DNA from: an uncultured Rivibacter sp.
GTDB taxonomy: Bacteria; Pseudomonadota; Gammaproteobacteria; Burkholderiales; Burkholderiaceae
Length of the DNA: 18,078 bases
Direction: 5' to 3'
Assembly (NCBI GenBank): GCA_946480925.1
Contig: CAMLLU010000095.1
Coordinates: 1-18,078 of the forward strand
Both the position numbers and the translations under genes were made by a program. Below are positions 1-8,212 of the stretch, one piece after another. How positions within the stretch are numbered: the first letter of the stretch is position 1; each line of letters starts with the position of its first letter. The notes beneath the pieces are model-generated. The model was not told the DNA's origin. It searched no databases and was given only the letters and a program-made list of their open reading frames with translations.

Positions 1-733
1 GCGAGCGCAGCCGGCTGCCGGCGGGGATGACGAAGCGCGACCAGTTCTCGTTGCGGACCGACACACCGAAACGACTGAGCAAATTCAGCGTGATGGCGAT
101 ATAGGGCTGCGAGATCAGCTCGCCGACGACCTCGACTTCCACATCACGGTCCGCCGCAGCCAGTGGCAGCGCCTGCAGCAGGCCGGTGAGGAATTGGCTC
201 GACACGTTGCCGCGCACGCGGATCGGCGCATCCAGGTGCAAAGCATGCATGTTGCCGTCGCCCAGCTGCAGCGGTGGGTAACCGTCTTTGCCCAGATAGT
301 CGATCGGGCAGCCGAGCGGGCGCAGGGCCTCCACCAGGTCGCCGATGGGACGTTCGTGCATGCGAGCCACGCCGCGGATCTGGAAACGCCCGCCCTGCGT
401 GGCGCTCAGCACCGCCAGCGCCGCGGTGAGCGAGCGCACCGAAGTGCCCGAGTTGCCCAGAAAGATGTCCGCCTCGCGCGCCTGCAGGCGCGCGCCGATG
501 CCGGTGATCGCGACCACGTCACCGTCTTCGTCGACCCGGCAGCCCAGCGCCCGCAAGGCATCGAGCATCACGCACGTGTCGTCGGACGTCAGCAGGTCGT
601 GGATCTGCGTCGTGCCTTCGCTCAGACCCGCCAGCAGCAGCACGCGGTTGGAGATGCTCTTCGAGCCGGGCAGGCGAACCGTGCCTGCGGCGCGTTGCAG
701 GGGAGGCAGGTCGAGGAAGGCTGTGGAGTACAT
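1..733 (-). CDS. aroA: 3-phosphoshikimate 1-carboxyvinyltransferase (EPSP synthase), 5' part only
   Basis: The enzyme transfers enolpyruvate from PEP to shikimate-3-phosphate, the sixth step of the shikimate pathway, in the cytoplasm. The first 244 residues are present and the gene runs off the left edge of the window; the family is about 430 residues. Visible motifs are [10 protein letters not shown] (21-30, with substrate-binding K25), the PEP/glyphosate loop [10 protein letters not shown] (93-102), [10 protein letters not shown] (124-133) and SSQF (178-181). The ATG at 731-733 places LPGSKS at the usual distance from the N-terminus. The gene follows tyrA after 37 bases and is the last visible gene of the serC-pheA-tyrA-aroA run. 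Odd point: the loop departs from the usual class I form GNAGTAMRPL, and Ser101 stands where E. coli has Pro101. The family is certain; the effect of the substitution is unknown. Confidence 0.97.
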   Translation of the reverse strand, partial: MYSTAFLDLPPLQRAAGTVRLPGSKSISNRVLLLAGLSEGTTQIHDLLTSDDTCVMLDALRALGCRVDEDGDVVAITGIGARLQAREADIFLGNSGTSVRSLTAALAVLSATQGGRFQIRGVARMHERPIGDLVEALRPLGCPIDYLGKDGYPPLQLGDGNMHALHLDAPIRVRGNVSSQFLTGLLQALPLAAADRDVEVEVVGELISQPYIAITLNLLSRFGVSVRNENWSRFVIPAGSRLRS

Positions 734-755
734 GGGGCAAAGGGACCTGCCGGTA

Positions 756-769
756 ACGGCGGCCGCCGT
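756..769. repeat. 14-bp perfect palindrome in the tyrA-aroA gap
   Basis: ACGGCGGCCGCCGT is self-complementary over 14 bases and lies directly after the tyrA stop codon (771-773, minus strand). With no loop and no following T run it does not look like an intrinsic terminator. It may be chance in GC-rich DNA or a protein-binding site. Confidence 0.5.
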
Positions 770-770
770 G

Positions 771-1655
771 TCAGCGATTGGATCCTGGCTTGGTGCTCGT
801 CATCTGCCAGCCGGCGCGGGCTTCCGAGGCGCTGCGGATCAGGTCTTCCAGTGCTTCGGTGTTGCCCGTCTTCATGACGTGTTCGAGCGCGTCGAGCGTG
901 TGACGGAAGCGCTGTGACTGCTTGAGGATCTCTTCGCGGTTGCTCATCAGGATGTCGCGCCAGACCGCCGGATCGCTGGCCGCGATGCGCGTGAAGTCGC
1001 GAAAGCCCGGGCCTGCGAGCGAAAGATAGTCCTTGCCAGCCGGTTGCTTGGCCACTGCCGAGAAGCAGGCGAACGCCAGCAGGTGCGGCAAATGACTTAC
1101 GGCGGCAAAGGCAGCGTCGTGGTTTTCCGGGCTCATGCGAAGCACCTGGCACCCGATGGCTGCCCACACGTCGGTGGCTTTTTGCACCAGTTCCGGATTT
1201 GTCTGCGGCAGCGGCGTGAGGATCACCTGGCGGCCGGAATAAAGCAGCGCGTCGGCGTGGTCGATGCCGGCGACTTCCTTGCCGGCAATGGGGTGGGCGG
1301 GCACGAAGGCGGCCACCCGTTCCTTGAGCGAGCGGCGGGCCGCGTCCACCACGTCGCGCTTGGTGGAGCCCACGTCCATGAACAGCACGCCCGGCTCGAC
1401 GAGATGCCGGATGGCCTTGAAGGTGGCTTCGCTGGCCGCCACCGGCACGGCCATCAGCACGATGTCGGAGCCCGACACGGCCAGCAGTGCCGATTCGGCG
1501 GCGATGTCGATCACACCGAGCTTCTTGGCCTTTTCGGTGGTGGAAGGTGACTTGCTGTAGCCCACCACGCGCTTGACCAGGCCCGCCCGCTTGAGGGCCA
1601 GCGCGAACGAGCCTCCCATGAGCCCGCAGCCGATGACGCCGAGTTGATTGAACAT
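771..1655 (-). CDS. tyrA: Prephenate dehydrogenase
   Basis: It catalyses NAD(P)-dependent oxidative decarboxylation of prephenate to 4-hydroxyphenylpyruvate for tyrosine synthesis (arogenate is a possible alternative substrate). The protein has 294 residues, normal for a monofunctional enzyme. An N-terminal Rossmann domain has GCGLMGGS at 9-16. HPIAGKE at 121-127 carries the expected catalytic histidine (H121). The all-helical dimerisation domain contains [10 protein letters not shown] (187-196) and [11 protein letters not shown] (215-225). There is no fused chorismate mutase, no ACT domain and no fusion to aroA. The ATG at 1653-1655 is 22 bases past the pheA stop with only a weak AAGAA ribosome site, which suggests co-translation from the upstream gene. 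The family is certain; cofactor preference cannot be read reliably. Confidence 0.96.
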   Translation of the reverse strand: MFNQLGVIGCGLMGGSFALALKRAGLVKRVVGYSKSPSTTEKAKKLGVIDIAAESALLAVSGSDIVLMAVPVAASEATFKAIRHLVEPGVLFMDVGSTKRDVVDAARRSLKERVAAFVPAHPIAGKEVAGIDHADALLYSGRQVILTPLPQTNPELVQKATDVWAAIGCQVLRMSPENHDAAFAAVSHLPHLLAFACFSAVAKQPAGKDYLSLAGPGFRDFTRIAASDPAVWRDILMSNREEILKQSQRFRHTLDALEHVMKTGNTEALEDLIRSASEARAGWQMTSTKPGSNR

Positions 1656-1677
1656 TTCTTGTGGGCCAGCCTGGGCG

Positions 1678-2787
1678 TCAGTGCGTGTCGAGCGGGTAGG
1701 TGCCCAGGAGCTTGAAGAAGGAGCACACGCCGCGCAACTCCTTGAGTGCGGCGTTGACCTGCGGCTGGTCGGGATGGCCCTGCACGTCGATGTAGAAGTA
1801 GTACTCCCACTGATCGGCAGTGCGGGCGGGGCGAGACTCGAAACGGGTCATCGAGACGCCATGCTCCTTCAGCGGCACCAGCATGTCATGCACGGCGCCG
1901 GGGCGGTTGGTCACCGACACCACTAGGCTGGTGCAGTCGTGTCCCGAGGCCCGTGGCTGCGGGTGGCGGTCGGGGTGAGTCACGATCACGAAGCGCGTGC
2001 GGTTGTGCGGGTCGTCCTGGATGGCAGGTGCCAGCGTGTGCAGGCCGAACTCGCTGCCTGCACGGTCGCTGGCCACGGCAGCCAGGCTGGGGTCGAGCGA
2101 TGCAAGACGCGCGCCTTCGGCATTGCTGGCCACGGGCCGCCGTTCGACGTCAGGCAGGTGGTAGCTCAGCCAGCCATGGCACTGTGCCAGCGCCTGCGGG
2201 TGGGCGCACACGGCTTTGATGCCTTCGAGCGAGTTCTCGCGGCGCAGCAGGTTGTGCCGCACGAACAGGCTGGTCTCGCCGATGATGAACAGCGGCGTGG
2301 TGAGGAAGAGGTCGAGCGAGCGAGCGACCACGCCCTCGGTGGAGTTCTCGACAGGCACGACGCCGAAGTCGGCCGCTCCGGCCGTGGTCATGCGGAACAC
2401 TTCGTCGATGCTGGCGCAGGGCACCCGCACGATCGATGAGCCGAAATAGCCCAACGCCGCCAATTCGCTGAAAGTGCCGGCGGGGCCGAGGTACGCCACG
2501 CGCGTCGGCGTTTCGAGCGCCCGGCAGGCCGACATGATCTCGCGCCAGATTGGCGCCACGCTGTCGGTCATCAGCGGGCCGGGGTTGTCGGCCTTCAGCC
2601 CGTCGATGACCTGGGCTTCACGCTCGGGGCGAAACACCACCGAGCCTTCCTTCTTCTTCAGCTCGCCCACCGCCTTGGCCAGCGAAGCGCGCTTGTTCAG
2701 CAGTGCGAGCAGCTCACGATCCACTGCGTCGATCTGTCCGCGCAGCGCCAGCAACTCGGGTTTTGGAGTGTCTTGTGGGTCAGCCAT
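1678..2787 (-). CDS. pheA: Bifunctional chorismate mutase / prephenate dehydratase (P-protein)
   Basis: It converts chorismate to prephenate and then to phenylpyruvate, the committed steps to phenylalanine. The chosen product is 369 residues from the ATG at 2785-2787, which overlaps the serC stop by 8 bases; an upstream in-frame TTG (2797-2799) is less likely because the only purine-rich stretch, GAGAA, lies one base before it. Domains: AroQ-type chorismate mutase, about 11-92 ([19 protein letters not shown] region); prephenate dehydratase, about 95-275, with PVENSTEG (145-152) and the TRF motif (264-266); C-terminal ACT domain, about 285-369, with the ESRP motif (317-320) that binds phenylalanine. 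The ACT domain predicts feedback inhibition by phenylalanine. tyrA follows after 22 bases; no hisC-like gene intervenes, unlike the arrangement known in pseudomonads. Confidence 0.96.
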   Translation of the reverse strand: MADPQDTPKPELLALRGQIDAVDRELLALLNKRASLAKAVGELKKKEGSVVFRPEREAQVIDGLKADNPGPLMTDSVAPIWREIMSACRALETPTRVAYLGPAGTFSELAALGYFGSSIVRVPCASIDEVFRMTTAGAADFGVVPVENSTEGVVARSLDLFLTTPLFIIGETSLFVRHNLLRRENSLEGIKAVCAHPQALAQCHGWLSYHLPDVERRPVASNAEGARLASLDPSLAAVASDRAGSEFGLHTLAPAIQDDPHNRTRFVIVTHPDRHPQPRASGHDCTSLVVSVTNRPGAVHDMLVPLKEHGVSMTRFESRPARTADQWEYYFYIDVQGHPDQPQVNAALKELRGVCSFFKLLGTYPLDTH

Positions 2788-3871
2788 GGCGAGCGGCAAA
2801 TTCTCGCATGTAGTCCACCAGCGCCTGCACGCCGGCTGGGGGCATCGCGTTGTAGATCGAGGCGCGCATGCCGCCCACGCTCTTGTGGCCTTTGAGCTGC
2901 AGCAGCCGTCTTTCCTTGGCGCCTGCCAGGAAGGCTTCGTTGAGCGCGTCGTCGGGCAGGAAGAACGGCACGTTCATGCGCGAGCGGGCTGCTCGCGCAA
3001 CACGGTTGACGTAGAAGCCCGAGCCGTCGATGTAGTCGTACAGCAGCGTCGAGCGTTCGATGGCCCGGCGCTCCATTTCCGCCACGCCGCCTTCGCGCTT
3101 GACCCATTGGAAAACCAGCCCAGCGATGTAGATACCGTAGGTCGGGGGCGTGTTGTACATCGACTGGTTGTCGGCCACGGTCTTGTAGTCGAAGGCCGAC
3201 GGGCAGATCGACAGTGCATGGCTGAGCAGGTCGTCACGCACGAATACAAGGGTCACGCCAGCCGGGCCGATGTTCTTCTGCGCACCGGCGAACGCCAGGC
3301 CGACGCGCGACCAGTCGATCGTGCGCGAGAGGATGTGCGACGAGCAGTCCACGACCAACGGCGCGTCACTGCCAAGAGCCTTCAGATCGGGAAGGCTCTG
3401 GAATTCGACGCCATGGATGGTCTCGTTGCTGCACACGTGCACGTACGAGAGACCATCGCGCAGCTTCCAGCTCTGCGGCGCCGGCATGCTGGTGTGCAGG
3501 TCGGCCTCATTGCTGGCTGCCACCTGGGCATCGCAATAGCGCCGGGCCTCCTTGTGCGACTTCTGCGACCACGAGCCGGTGATCACGAAATCGACCTTGC
3601 CGCCGCGCGACAGATTCATCGGTGCGATGGCGTTTTCACCCAGTCCACCCCCTTGCATGAAGAGGATGCGGAAGTTGGCCGGCACTGCGAGCAACTCGCG
3701 CAGATCGCTTTCGGCCTGCTCGTAGATCGACATGAATTCGCGGCCGCGATGGCTCATCTCCATCACGCTCATGCCGCTGCCGTGCCAGTCCAGCATTTCG
3801 GCGGCAGCCTGCTCCAGCACGGGCTGGGGCAGCACTGCGGGGCCGGCCGAGAAGTTGTAGGCCCGTGTCAT
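2780..3871 (-). CDS. serC: Phosphoserine aminotransferase
   Basis: This PLP enzyme converts 3-phosphohydroxypyruvate and glutamate to phosphoserine; the same enzyme acts in pyridoxal phosphate synthesis. The protein has 363 residues, the family norm. It begins [15 protein letters not shown], the conserved SerC N-terminus. The PLP-binding lysine is K199 in [10 protein letters not shown] (196-205). NTPPTYGIY is at 240-248 and [14 protein letters not shown] near the C-terminus (328-341). The ATG at 3869-3871 has AAGGA about 7 bases upstream. Its stop overlaps the pheA start by 8 bases, so the two are translationally coupled. Upstream lies a 12-bp inverted repeat that separates it from the DUF2059-like gene. 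No clear promoter hexamers are visible in that short gap. Confidence 0.97.
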   Translation of the reverse strand: MTRAYNFSAGPAVLPQPVLEQAAAEMLDWHGSGMSVMEMSHRGREFMSIYEQAESDLRELLAVPANFRILFMQGGGLGENAIAPMNLSRGGKVDFVITGSWSQKSHKEARRYCDAQVAASNEADLHTSMPAPQSWKLRDGLSYVHVCSNETIHGVEFQSLPDLKALGSDAPLVVDCSSHILSRTIDWSRVGLAFAGAQKNIGPAGVTLVFVRDDLLSHALSICPSAFDYKTVADNQSMYNTPPTYGIYIAGLVFQWVKREGGVAEMERRAIERSTLLYDYIDGSGFYVNRVARAARSRMNVPFFLPDDALNEAFLAGAKERRLLQLKGHKSVGGMRASIYNAMPPAGVQALVDYMREFAARHG

Positions 3872-3895
3872 TTCAGTCCTTCACGTCCAAAGGAG

Positions 3896-3927
3896 CGCCT
3901 AGGCGCCGGGAGGGCGGCGCCTAGGCG
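3896..3927. repeat. Perfect 12-bp inverted repeat built from two CGCCTAGGCG palindromes
   Basis: CGCCTAGGCGCC (3896-3907) and GGCGCCTAGGCG (3916-3927) are exact reverse complements separated by 8 bases. Each arm also contains the palindrome CGCCTAGGCG, so the two palindromes recur as direct repeats 22 bp apart. The element lies between the DUF2059-like gene and serC. As minus-strand RNA it forms a strong hairpin followed by only CTCCTTT, a poor U tract. It may be a transcription terminator, an mRNA processing or stability hairpin, or a tandem operator; the sequence does not decide. Confidence 0.75.
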
Positions 3928-3934
3928 GTCAGGG

Positions 3935-4519
3935 TCAGTTCTTGTTCTTGGGCGACGTCGGCTTGGGCGACGAGGTTGCAGGTGCCGAAGCCGCAGAGGG
4001 CGGCACTCCCAACTGCTTTCTGATCGATTGTTCGAGTGTCTTCAGCTTCGGCTCGATGGCTGGCTTGGTGTCGGCCACCAGCTTCTGCGCCAGACCGCTT
4101 TGCATCTCGGGGCCCAGCTGCTGGTATTTCTTGTTGACCGGCGACTCGAACCAGGCGAGCAACTGCTTCAGTTCGTCTTCCGTGAACTTCTCTTCGAGCG
4201 TCGCTCCGATGGTGGAGGGTCCCAACTTCACGGCACGATCGCGCAGCAGCGTGTCGGTCTCGTCGTAGAACTTCTTGACGTCGGCTTCGATGGCCTTGCC
4301 CGCACTTTCACGCTTGTCGGCCGGCACGCCTTGGAGGCCAGCAGCCGCAGCCTGCATCACACGGCTTGCCGTATCGCGGGCGATGTCACGTGCCAGTGCC
4401 TCGATGCCCGGCTGTTGTTGCGCCAGGATCTTCTGCACCAGCTCCTTCTTGCTCTGCGCATGGACGGGCATCACCGCCGTGGCGGCAGCCACGGCTACCG
4501 CACACCATAGTTTCTTCAT
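3935..4519 (-). CDS. Secreted DUF2059-like protein of unknown function
   Basis: A 194-residue protein with a Sec signal peptide: MKK, a hydrophobic core at about 4-18, and likely cleavage after VHA (A21). The mature part is helical and charged. The core FTEDELKQLLAWFESPVNKK-like segment (112-131) fits the DUF2059 pattern, in which an F-x-x-x-E-L-x-x-L-x-x-F-x-x-S-P stretch is typical. The tail (about 172-194) is Ala/Ser/Pro/Lys rich and probably disordered. The ATG at 4517-4519 overlaps the gyrA stop as TGATG and has a strong GAGGAG ribosome site inside the end of gyrA, so translation is probably coupled to gyrA; an adjacent upstream TTG is rejected. A periplasmic location is inferred. I cannot assign a function. 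Confidence 0.85.
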   Translation of the reverse strand: MKKLWCAVAVAAATAVMPVHAQSKKELVQKILAQQQPGIEALARDIARDTASRVMQAAAAGLQGVPADKRESAGKAIEADVKKFYDETDTLLRDRAVKLGPSTIGATLEEKFTEDELKQLLAWFESPVNKKYQQLGPEMQSGLAQKLVADTKPAIEPKLKTLEQSIRKQLGVPPSAASAPATSSPKPTSPKNKN

Positions 4520-7155
4520 CAAACGTTCTCCTCACCGGGGGCAGCTGCTTCCCCAGTGTCGGTACTGCCGTCCCCCGCATCGTTTTCGACGATGCGCTGC
4601 AAACCGCTGAGCTGTGAGCCTTCGTCGAGCGAAATGAGCGTGACACCCTGCGTTGCCCGGCCCAGTTCGCGGATTTCCGACACGCGGGTGCGCACCAGCA
4701 CGCCCTTGTCGGTGATCAGCATGATCTCATCGTCAGGGCGCACCAGCGTTGCCGCGACGACCTTGCCGTTGCGCTCGCTCTGCTGGATCGCGATCATGCC
4801 CTTGGTGCCGCGACCGTGGCGCGTGTATTCGGTAATGGGGGTGCGCTTGCCGTAGCCGTTTTCGGTGGCAGTGAGCACGCTTTGCGTTTCATCTTCAGCC
4901 ACCAGCATGGCGATGACGCTCTGTCCGTCTTCGAGCATCATGCCGCGTACGCCGCGGGCCTGACGGCCCATCGGGCGGACGTCGTCCTCATCGAAACGCA
5001 CGGCCTTGCCGCCGTCGGAGAACAGCATCACGTCGTGCTTGCCGTCGGTGAGCGCAGCACCGATGAGATAGTCGCCCGGATCCAGGTCCACGGCGATGAT
5101 GCCGGCCTTGCGAGGATTGCTGAACTCGTCCAGCGCTGTTTTCTTCACCGTGCCCAGTGCCGTGGCCATGAAGACGTAGTGGTCCGCCGGGAAGCTGCGG
5201 AATTCGCCTGTGAGCGGCAGCACGACGGTGATCTTCTCTTCGTGCTGTAGCGGGAACATGTTGACGATGGGCTTGCCGCGCGAGTTGCGCGAGCCCTGTG
5301 GCACTTCCCACACCTTCAGCCAGTACACCCGGCCGCGGTTGCTGAAGCACAAGATGTAGTCGTGCGTGTTGGCGATGAAGAGCTGGTCAATCCAGTCGTC
5401 TTCCTTTGTCGCTGTGGCCTGCTTGCCGCGCCCGCCGCGGCGTTGGGCACGGTATTCGGCCAGCGGTTGGCTCTTGATGTAGCCGGTGTGGCTAAGCGTC
5501 ACCACCATGTCGGCCGGGGTGATGAGGTCTTCGGTCCCGAGCTCCTGCGCGTTGTGCTCGATCACGCTGCGGCGCGCGCCTACCTTGGTCTGGCCGAACT
5601 CCTGCTTCAGCGCGATCAGCTCCTCGCTGATGATGTGGGTGACGCGCTCGGGCTTGGCAAGGATGTCCAGCAGATCGGTGATCTGGGTCATGACTTCCTT
5701 GTATTCGCCGAAGACCTTGTCTTGCTCCAGCCCGGTGAGACGCTGCAGGCGCATCTGCAGAATCTCTTGTGCCTGCTCGTCCGAAAGGCGGTACAGCCCA
5801 TCCGGCTGCATGCCGTAGTGCGCCGGCAAACCTTCCGGACGATAGGCATCACGGCCGCCAGGGGCCTCTTTCTCTGCGCGCGCAAGCATCTCGCGCACCA
5901 GGGACGAATCCCAACTGCGTGACATGAGCTCTGTCTTGGCTACCGGTGGTGTCGGCGAGTTCTTGATGATGGTGATGAACTCGTCGATGTTGGCCAGCGC
6001 GACCGCCTGGCCTTCCAGTACATGGCCGCGCTCACGCGCCTTGCGCAATTCGAACACTGTGCGGCGGGTGACGACCTCGCGGCGGTGTTCCAGGAAGATC
6101 GCGAGCAGGTCCTTCAGGTTGCACAGCTTGGGCTGACCATCGATCAGCGCCACCATGTTGATGCCGAAGGTGTCCTGCAGCTGGGTCTGCTTGTAGAGGT
6201 TGTTCAGCACCACCTCGGGCACTTCACCGCGCTTGAGCTCGATGACCACCCGCATGCCCGACTTGTCGGACTCGTCCTGAATGTGGCTGATGCCTTCGAT
6301 CTTCTTTTCGTGGACGAGCTCGGCGATCCGCTCCAGCAGGTTCTTCTTGTTCACCTGGTAGGGGATCTCGTCGACGATGATGGCTTGGCGCTCACCCTTG
6401 CCGATGTCCTCGAAGTGGCACTTGGCGCGCATTACCACCTTGCCGCGGCCGGTGCGGTAGCCCTCGCGCACGCCGTTGAGGCCATAGATGATCCCCGCGG
6501 TCGGAAAGTCCGGCGCCGGAATGATCTCCATCAGCTCATCGATGGACGCGTCGGCGTTTTTCAGCAGGTGCAGGCAAGCGTCCACCACCTCGTTGAGGTT
6601 GTGCGGTGGGATGTTCGTGGCCATGCCCACGGCGATGCCGGCCGAGCCGTTGACCAGCAGGTTGGGCAGCCGCGTCGGCAGCACGAGCGGCTCTTTTTCC
6701 GAGCCGTCGTAGTTGGGGCCGAAATCGACGGTTTCCTTGTCGATGTTGGCCAGCATCTCATGCGCGATCTTGGCCAAGCGGATCTCGGTGTAGCGCATCG
6801 CAGCGGCGTTGTCGCCATCTACCGAGCCGAAGTTGCCCTGGCCGTCGATCAGCATGTGGCGTAGCGAAAAGTCCTGCGCCATCCGCACGATCGTGTCGTA
6901 CACCGCCGTATCGCCGTGCGGGTGGTACTTACCGATCACGTCGCCGACGATACGGGCCGACTTCTTGTAGGGCCGGTTCCAGTCGTTGTTGAGTTCGTGC
7001 ATCGCGTACAGGACGCGTCGGTGCACTGGCTTCAGTCCGTCGCGGGCATCAGGAAGCGCCCGGCCGACGATCACGCTCATCGCGTAATCGAGATACGAAC
7101 GGCGCATCTCCTCTTCGAGGCTGATGGGAAGAGTTTCCTTGGCGAACTGGGTCAT
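4519..7155 (-). CDS. gyrA: DNA gyrase subunit A
   Basis: GyrA cuts and rejoins DNA in the A2B2 gyrase that introduces negative supercoils. The 878-residue product from the ATG at 7153-7155 begins [17 protein letters not shown], as in other proteobacterial GyrA; an in-frame TTG at 7200 would add 15 unconserved residues. The catalytic tyrosine is Y122 in AAMRYTEIR. The quinolone-resistance region reads GDTAVYD (81-87), with Thr83 and Asp87. The GyrA box QRRGGRGK is at 570-577, followed by the DNA-wrapping C-terminal domain and an acidic tail. Length matches E. coli (875). No strong Shine-Dalgarno is seen before the ATG. It is the first gene of the minus-strand run and diverges from ompA. Confidence 0.98.
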   Translation of the reverse strand: MTQFAKETLPISLEEEMRRSYLDYAMSVIVGRALPDARDGLKPVHRRVLYAMHELNNDWNRPYKKSARIVGDVIGKYHPHGDTAVYDTIVRMAQDFSLRHMLIDGQGNFGSVDGDNAAAMRYTEIRLAKIAHEMLANIDKETVDFGPNYDGSEKEPLVLPTRLPNLLVNGSAGIAVGMATNIPPHNLNEVVDACLHLLKNADASIDELMEIIPAPDFPTAGIIYGLNGVREGYRTGRGKVVMRAKCHFEDIGKGERQAIIVDEIPYQVNKKNLLERIAELVHEKKIEGISHIQDESDKSGMRVVIELKRGEVPEVVLNNLYKQTQLQDTFGINMVALIDGQPKLCNLKDLLAIFLEHRREVVTRRTVFELRKARERGHVLEGQAVALANIDEFITIIKNSPTPPVAKTELMSRSWDSSLVREMLARAEKEAPGGRDAYRPEGLPAHYGMQPDGLYRLSDEQAQEILQMRLQRLTGLEQDKVFGEYKEVMTQITDLLDILAKPERVTHIISEELIALKQEFGQTKVGARRSVIEHNAQELGTEDLITPADMVVTLSHTGYIKSQPLAEYRAQRRGGRGKQATATKEDDWIDQLFIANTHDYILCFSNRGRVYWLKVWEVPQGSRNSRGKPIVNMFPLQHEEKITVVLPLTGEFRSFPADHYVFMATALGTVKKTALDEFSNPRKAGIIAVDLDPGDYLIGAALTDGKHDVMLFSDGGKAVRFDEDDVRPMGRQARGVRGMMLEDGQSVIAMLVAEDETQSVLTATENGYGKRTPITEYTRHGRGTKGMIAIQQSERNGKVVAATLVRPDDEIMLITDKGVLVRTRVSEIRELGRATQGVTLISLDEGSQLSGLQRIVENDAGDGSTDTGEAAAPGEENV

Positions 7156-7230
7156 GCTGGGGAAAGGGCTCGGCGCCTGAATCGGCTGGGCCTTCTGCAA
7201 CTGGATGTGTGCAGAACGGGGTAAACAGTC

Positions 7231-7260
7231 ATTCTAATTGGCGAGTGCTGTAGCGATGAA
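7231..7260 (-). promoter_or_regulatory. Candidate sigma-70 promoter of gyrA
   Basis: On the minus strand, TAGAAT (7231-7236) is a good -10 hexamer, with TTCATC (7255-7260) 18 bases upstream as a weak -35. It would start transcription near 7224, giving a leader of about 70 bases before the gyrA ATG. The divergent ompA promoter lies about 70 bases away, so the two could compete or be coupled through local supercoiling. Confidence 0.5.
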
Positions 7261-7302
7261 GCAACAAGTGCCGGACCACATGCCAGCTCATTTGCCAAAA
7301 AG

Positions 7303-7330
7303 TTGTCCCTTATGACCCGTATGGCACAAT
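7303..7330 (+). promoter_or_regulatory. Candidate sigma-70 promoter of ompA
   Basis: TTGTCC (7303-7308) and CACAAT (7325-7330) are separated by 16 bases. The predicted start near 7337 leaves a leader of about 113 bases before the ompA ATG at 7450. Confidence 0.55.
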
Positions 7331-7346
7331 GAATTTGTCGGTCCTG

Positions 7347-7379
7347 AAAGCCCGTGCAACTGCGGGTTTTTTGTGTTTT
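7347..7379 (+). terminator. Terminator-like hairpin in the ompA leader (possible attenuator)
   Basis: AAAGCCCG (7347-7354) pairs with CGGGTTTT (7363-7370), including one G-U pair, with an 8-base loop. The T run 7367-7372 and a second run 7376-7379 follow. No plus-strand gene lies upstream, so this hairpin would act only on RNA started at the ompA promoter about 10 bases before it. It lacks a good U tract when read on the minus strand, so it is not a terminator for minus-strand RNA. Confidence 0.55.
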
Positions 7380-7414
7380 CGTCCGATTCAGCTCTGGACT
7401 TTTGGACGTCTTAA

Positions 7415-7428
7415 GCAGCCCCGGCTGC
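7415..7428 (+). other. Second hairpin in the ompA leader
   Basis: GCAGC (7415-7419) and GCTGC (7424-7428) form a short GC-rich stem just upstream of the ompA ribosome site. It could affect ribosome access or mRNA stability; it may equally be chance. Confidence 0.35.
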
Positions 7429-7449
7429 GGCTTTCTTGAGAGGAGAATC

Positions 7450-8112
7450 ATGAAGAAACTCAACAAGGTGGCGATGCTGTTTGCTTCTGCCGCGCTTGCC
7501 TCTACCACTTTCGCTCAGTCGGTGGACAACTGGCGCAACGTCGACAACAACGTGTGGAAGAACGGCACCAACGAGCTCTGCTGGCGCGATGCCAACTGGA
7601 CGCCCGCCACCGGTGTTCAGGGATGTGATGGCGTGCCGAAGCCCGCTGCGCCTGCCCCGGCACCTACCCCTGCTCCGGCCCCGACGCCCGCTCCGGCTCC
7701 GGCCGCCGCAGCCCCGGCCCCGGCACCTGCCGTTGTGCCCGTTGCTCCCACCAGCGAGAAGGTCACGTTCGCTGCGGATGCCTTCTTCGACTTCAACAAG
7801 GACACGCTGAAGCCCGAAGGCAAGGCCAAGCTGGATGATCTGGTCAGCAAGATGTCCGGCATCAACCTTGAAGTCATCATCGCGGTCGGCCATACCGACT
7901 CGGTGGGTGGCGATGCCTACAACCAGAAGCTGTCGGTGCGTCGTGCCGATGCCGTCAAGAACTATCTGACGAGCCAGGGCGTCGAAAAGAACCGTGTCTA
8001 CACCGAAGGCAAGGGTAAGAAGCAGCCCGTGGCTGACAACAAGACCGAAGAAGGTCGCGCGAAGAACCGTCGCGTAGAGATCGAAGTGGTCGGGACCCGT
8101 ACCCGTCGCTAA
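7450..8112 (+). CDS. ompA: OmpA-family outer membrane / peptidoglycan-associated protein
   Basis: A 220-residue exported protein that anchors the outer membrane to peptidoglycan. The signal peptide is residues 1-22 (MKKLNK, hydrophobic core, TFA cleavage site). A short N-terminal module (about 23-62) contains [13 protein letters not shown] and a GCDG end; C44 and C59 may form a disulfide. This is the small betaproteobacterial OmpA module, not the eight-stranded barrel of E. coli OmpA. A Pro/Ala linker (66-100) leads to the OmpA C-terminal domain (about 104-215) with [25 protein letters not shown] and [14 protein letters not shown]150 and R165 match the pair that binds diaminopimelate in OmpA-like domains. 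AGGAGA just before the ATG at 7450 fixes the start; an upstream in-frame GTG is rejected. A terminator follows. Confidence 0.93.
   Translation: MKKLNKVAMLFASAALASTTFAQSVDNWRNVDNNVWKNGTNELCWRDANWTPATGVQGCDGVPKPAAPAPAPTPAPAPTPAPAPAAAAPAPAPAVVPVAPTSEKVTFAADAFFDFNKDTLKPEGKAKLDDLVSKMSGINLEVIIAVGHTDSVGGDAYNQKLSVRRADAVKNYLTSQGVEKNRVYTEGKGKKQPVADNKTEEGRAKNRRVEIEVVGTRTRR
7645..7749 (+). repeat. Pro/Ala low-complexity repeat inside ompA
   Basis: Codons 66-100 of ompA encode an almost pure Pro-Ala linker with [13 protein letters not shown] units. It is a periplasmic spacer between the N-terminal module and the peptidoglycan-binding domain. Such tracts can change length by slippage. Confidence 0.8.
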
Positions 8113-8134
8113 TCGACAAATCGCTCGCTCTTTC

Positions 8135-8166
8135 GAAAACCCCGCCCCGGCGGGGTTTTCTGTTTT
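8135..8166 (+). terminator. Intrinsic terminator after ompA
   Basis: GAAAACCCCGC (8135-8145) pairs with GCGGGGTTTTC (8150-8160) around a four-base loop; TGTTTT follows. The stem starts 22 bases after the ompA stop. It separates ompA from ubiG, so ubiG needs its own promoter. Confidence 0.9.
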
Positions 8167-8200
8167 CTGCCTGCTGAGCTCCGGCCTCATGCCCATGGGC

Positions 8201-8206
8201 TACCAT
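8201..8206 (+). promoter_or_regulatory. Candidate -10 element of ubiG, close to the start codon
   Basis: TACCAT ends six bases before the ubiG ATG at 8213. No good -35 and no Shine-Dalgarno are visible. Transcription would start at or next to the A of the ATG, which suggests a leaderless mRNA. The ompA terminator ends only about 47 bases before the ATG, which limits where else a promoter could lie. Confidence 0.5.
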
Positions 8207-8212
8207 CGCCCG

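Noticed and set aside
2474..4510. Plus-strand open frame of 678 codons opposite pheA, serC and the DUF2059-like gene
   Set aside because: It is the antisense of three well-supported genes and a palindromic gap, has skewed Arg/Ala/His composition, and shows no domain. Long antisense frames are expected in GC-rich coding DNA.
7156..7200. N-terminal extension of gyrA from a TTG codon
   Set aside because: The extra 15 residues are not part of the conserved GyrA start, and the ATG at 7155 begins the usual [10 protein letters not shown] sequence.
7354..7449. Upstream in-frame GTG start for ompA
   Set aside because: It would bury the signal peptide behind 32 residues encoded by the leader hairpin region; the ATG at 7450 has a strong ribosome site and a proper signal peptide.
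7617..7880. Minus-strand Gly/Ala-repeat open frame inside ompA
   Set aside because: The Gly-Ala repeat is simply the antisense of the Pro-Ala linker codons of ompA.
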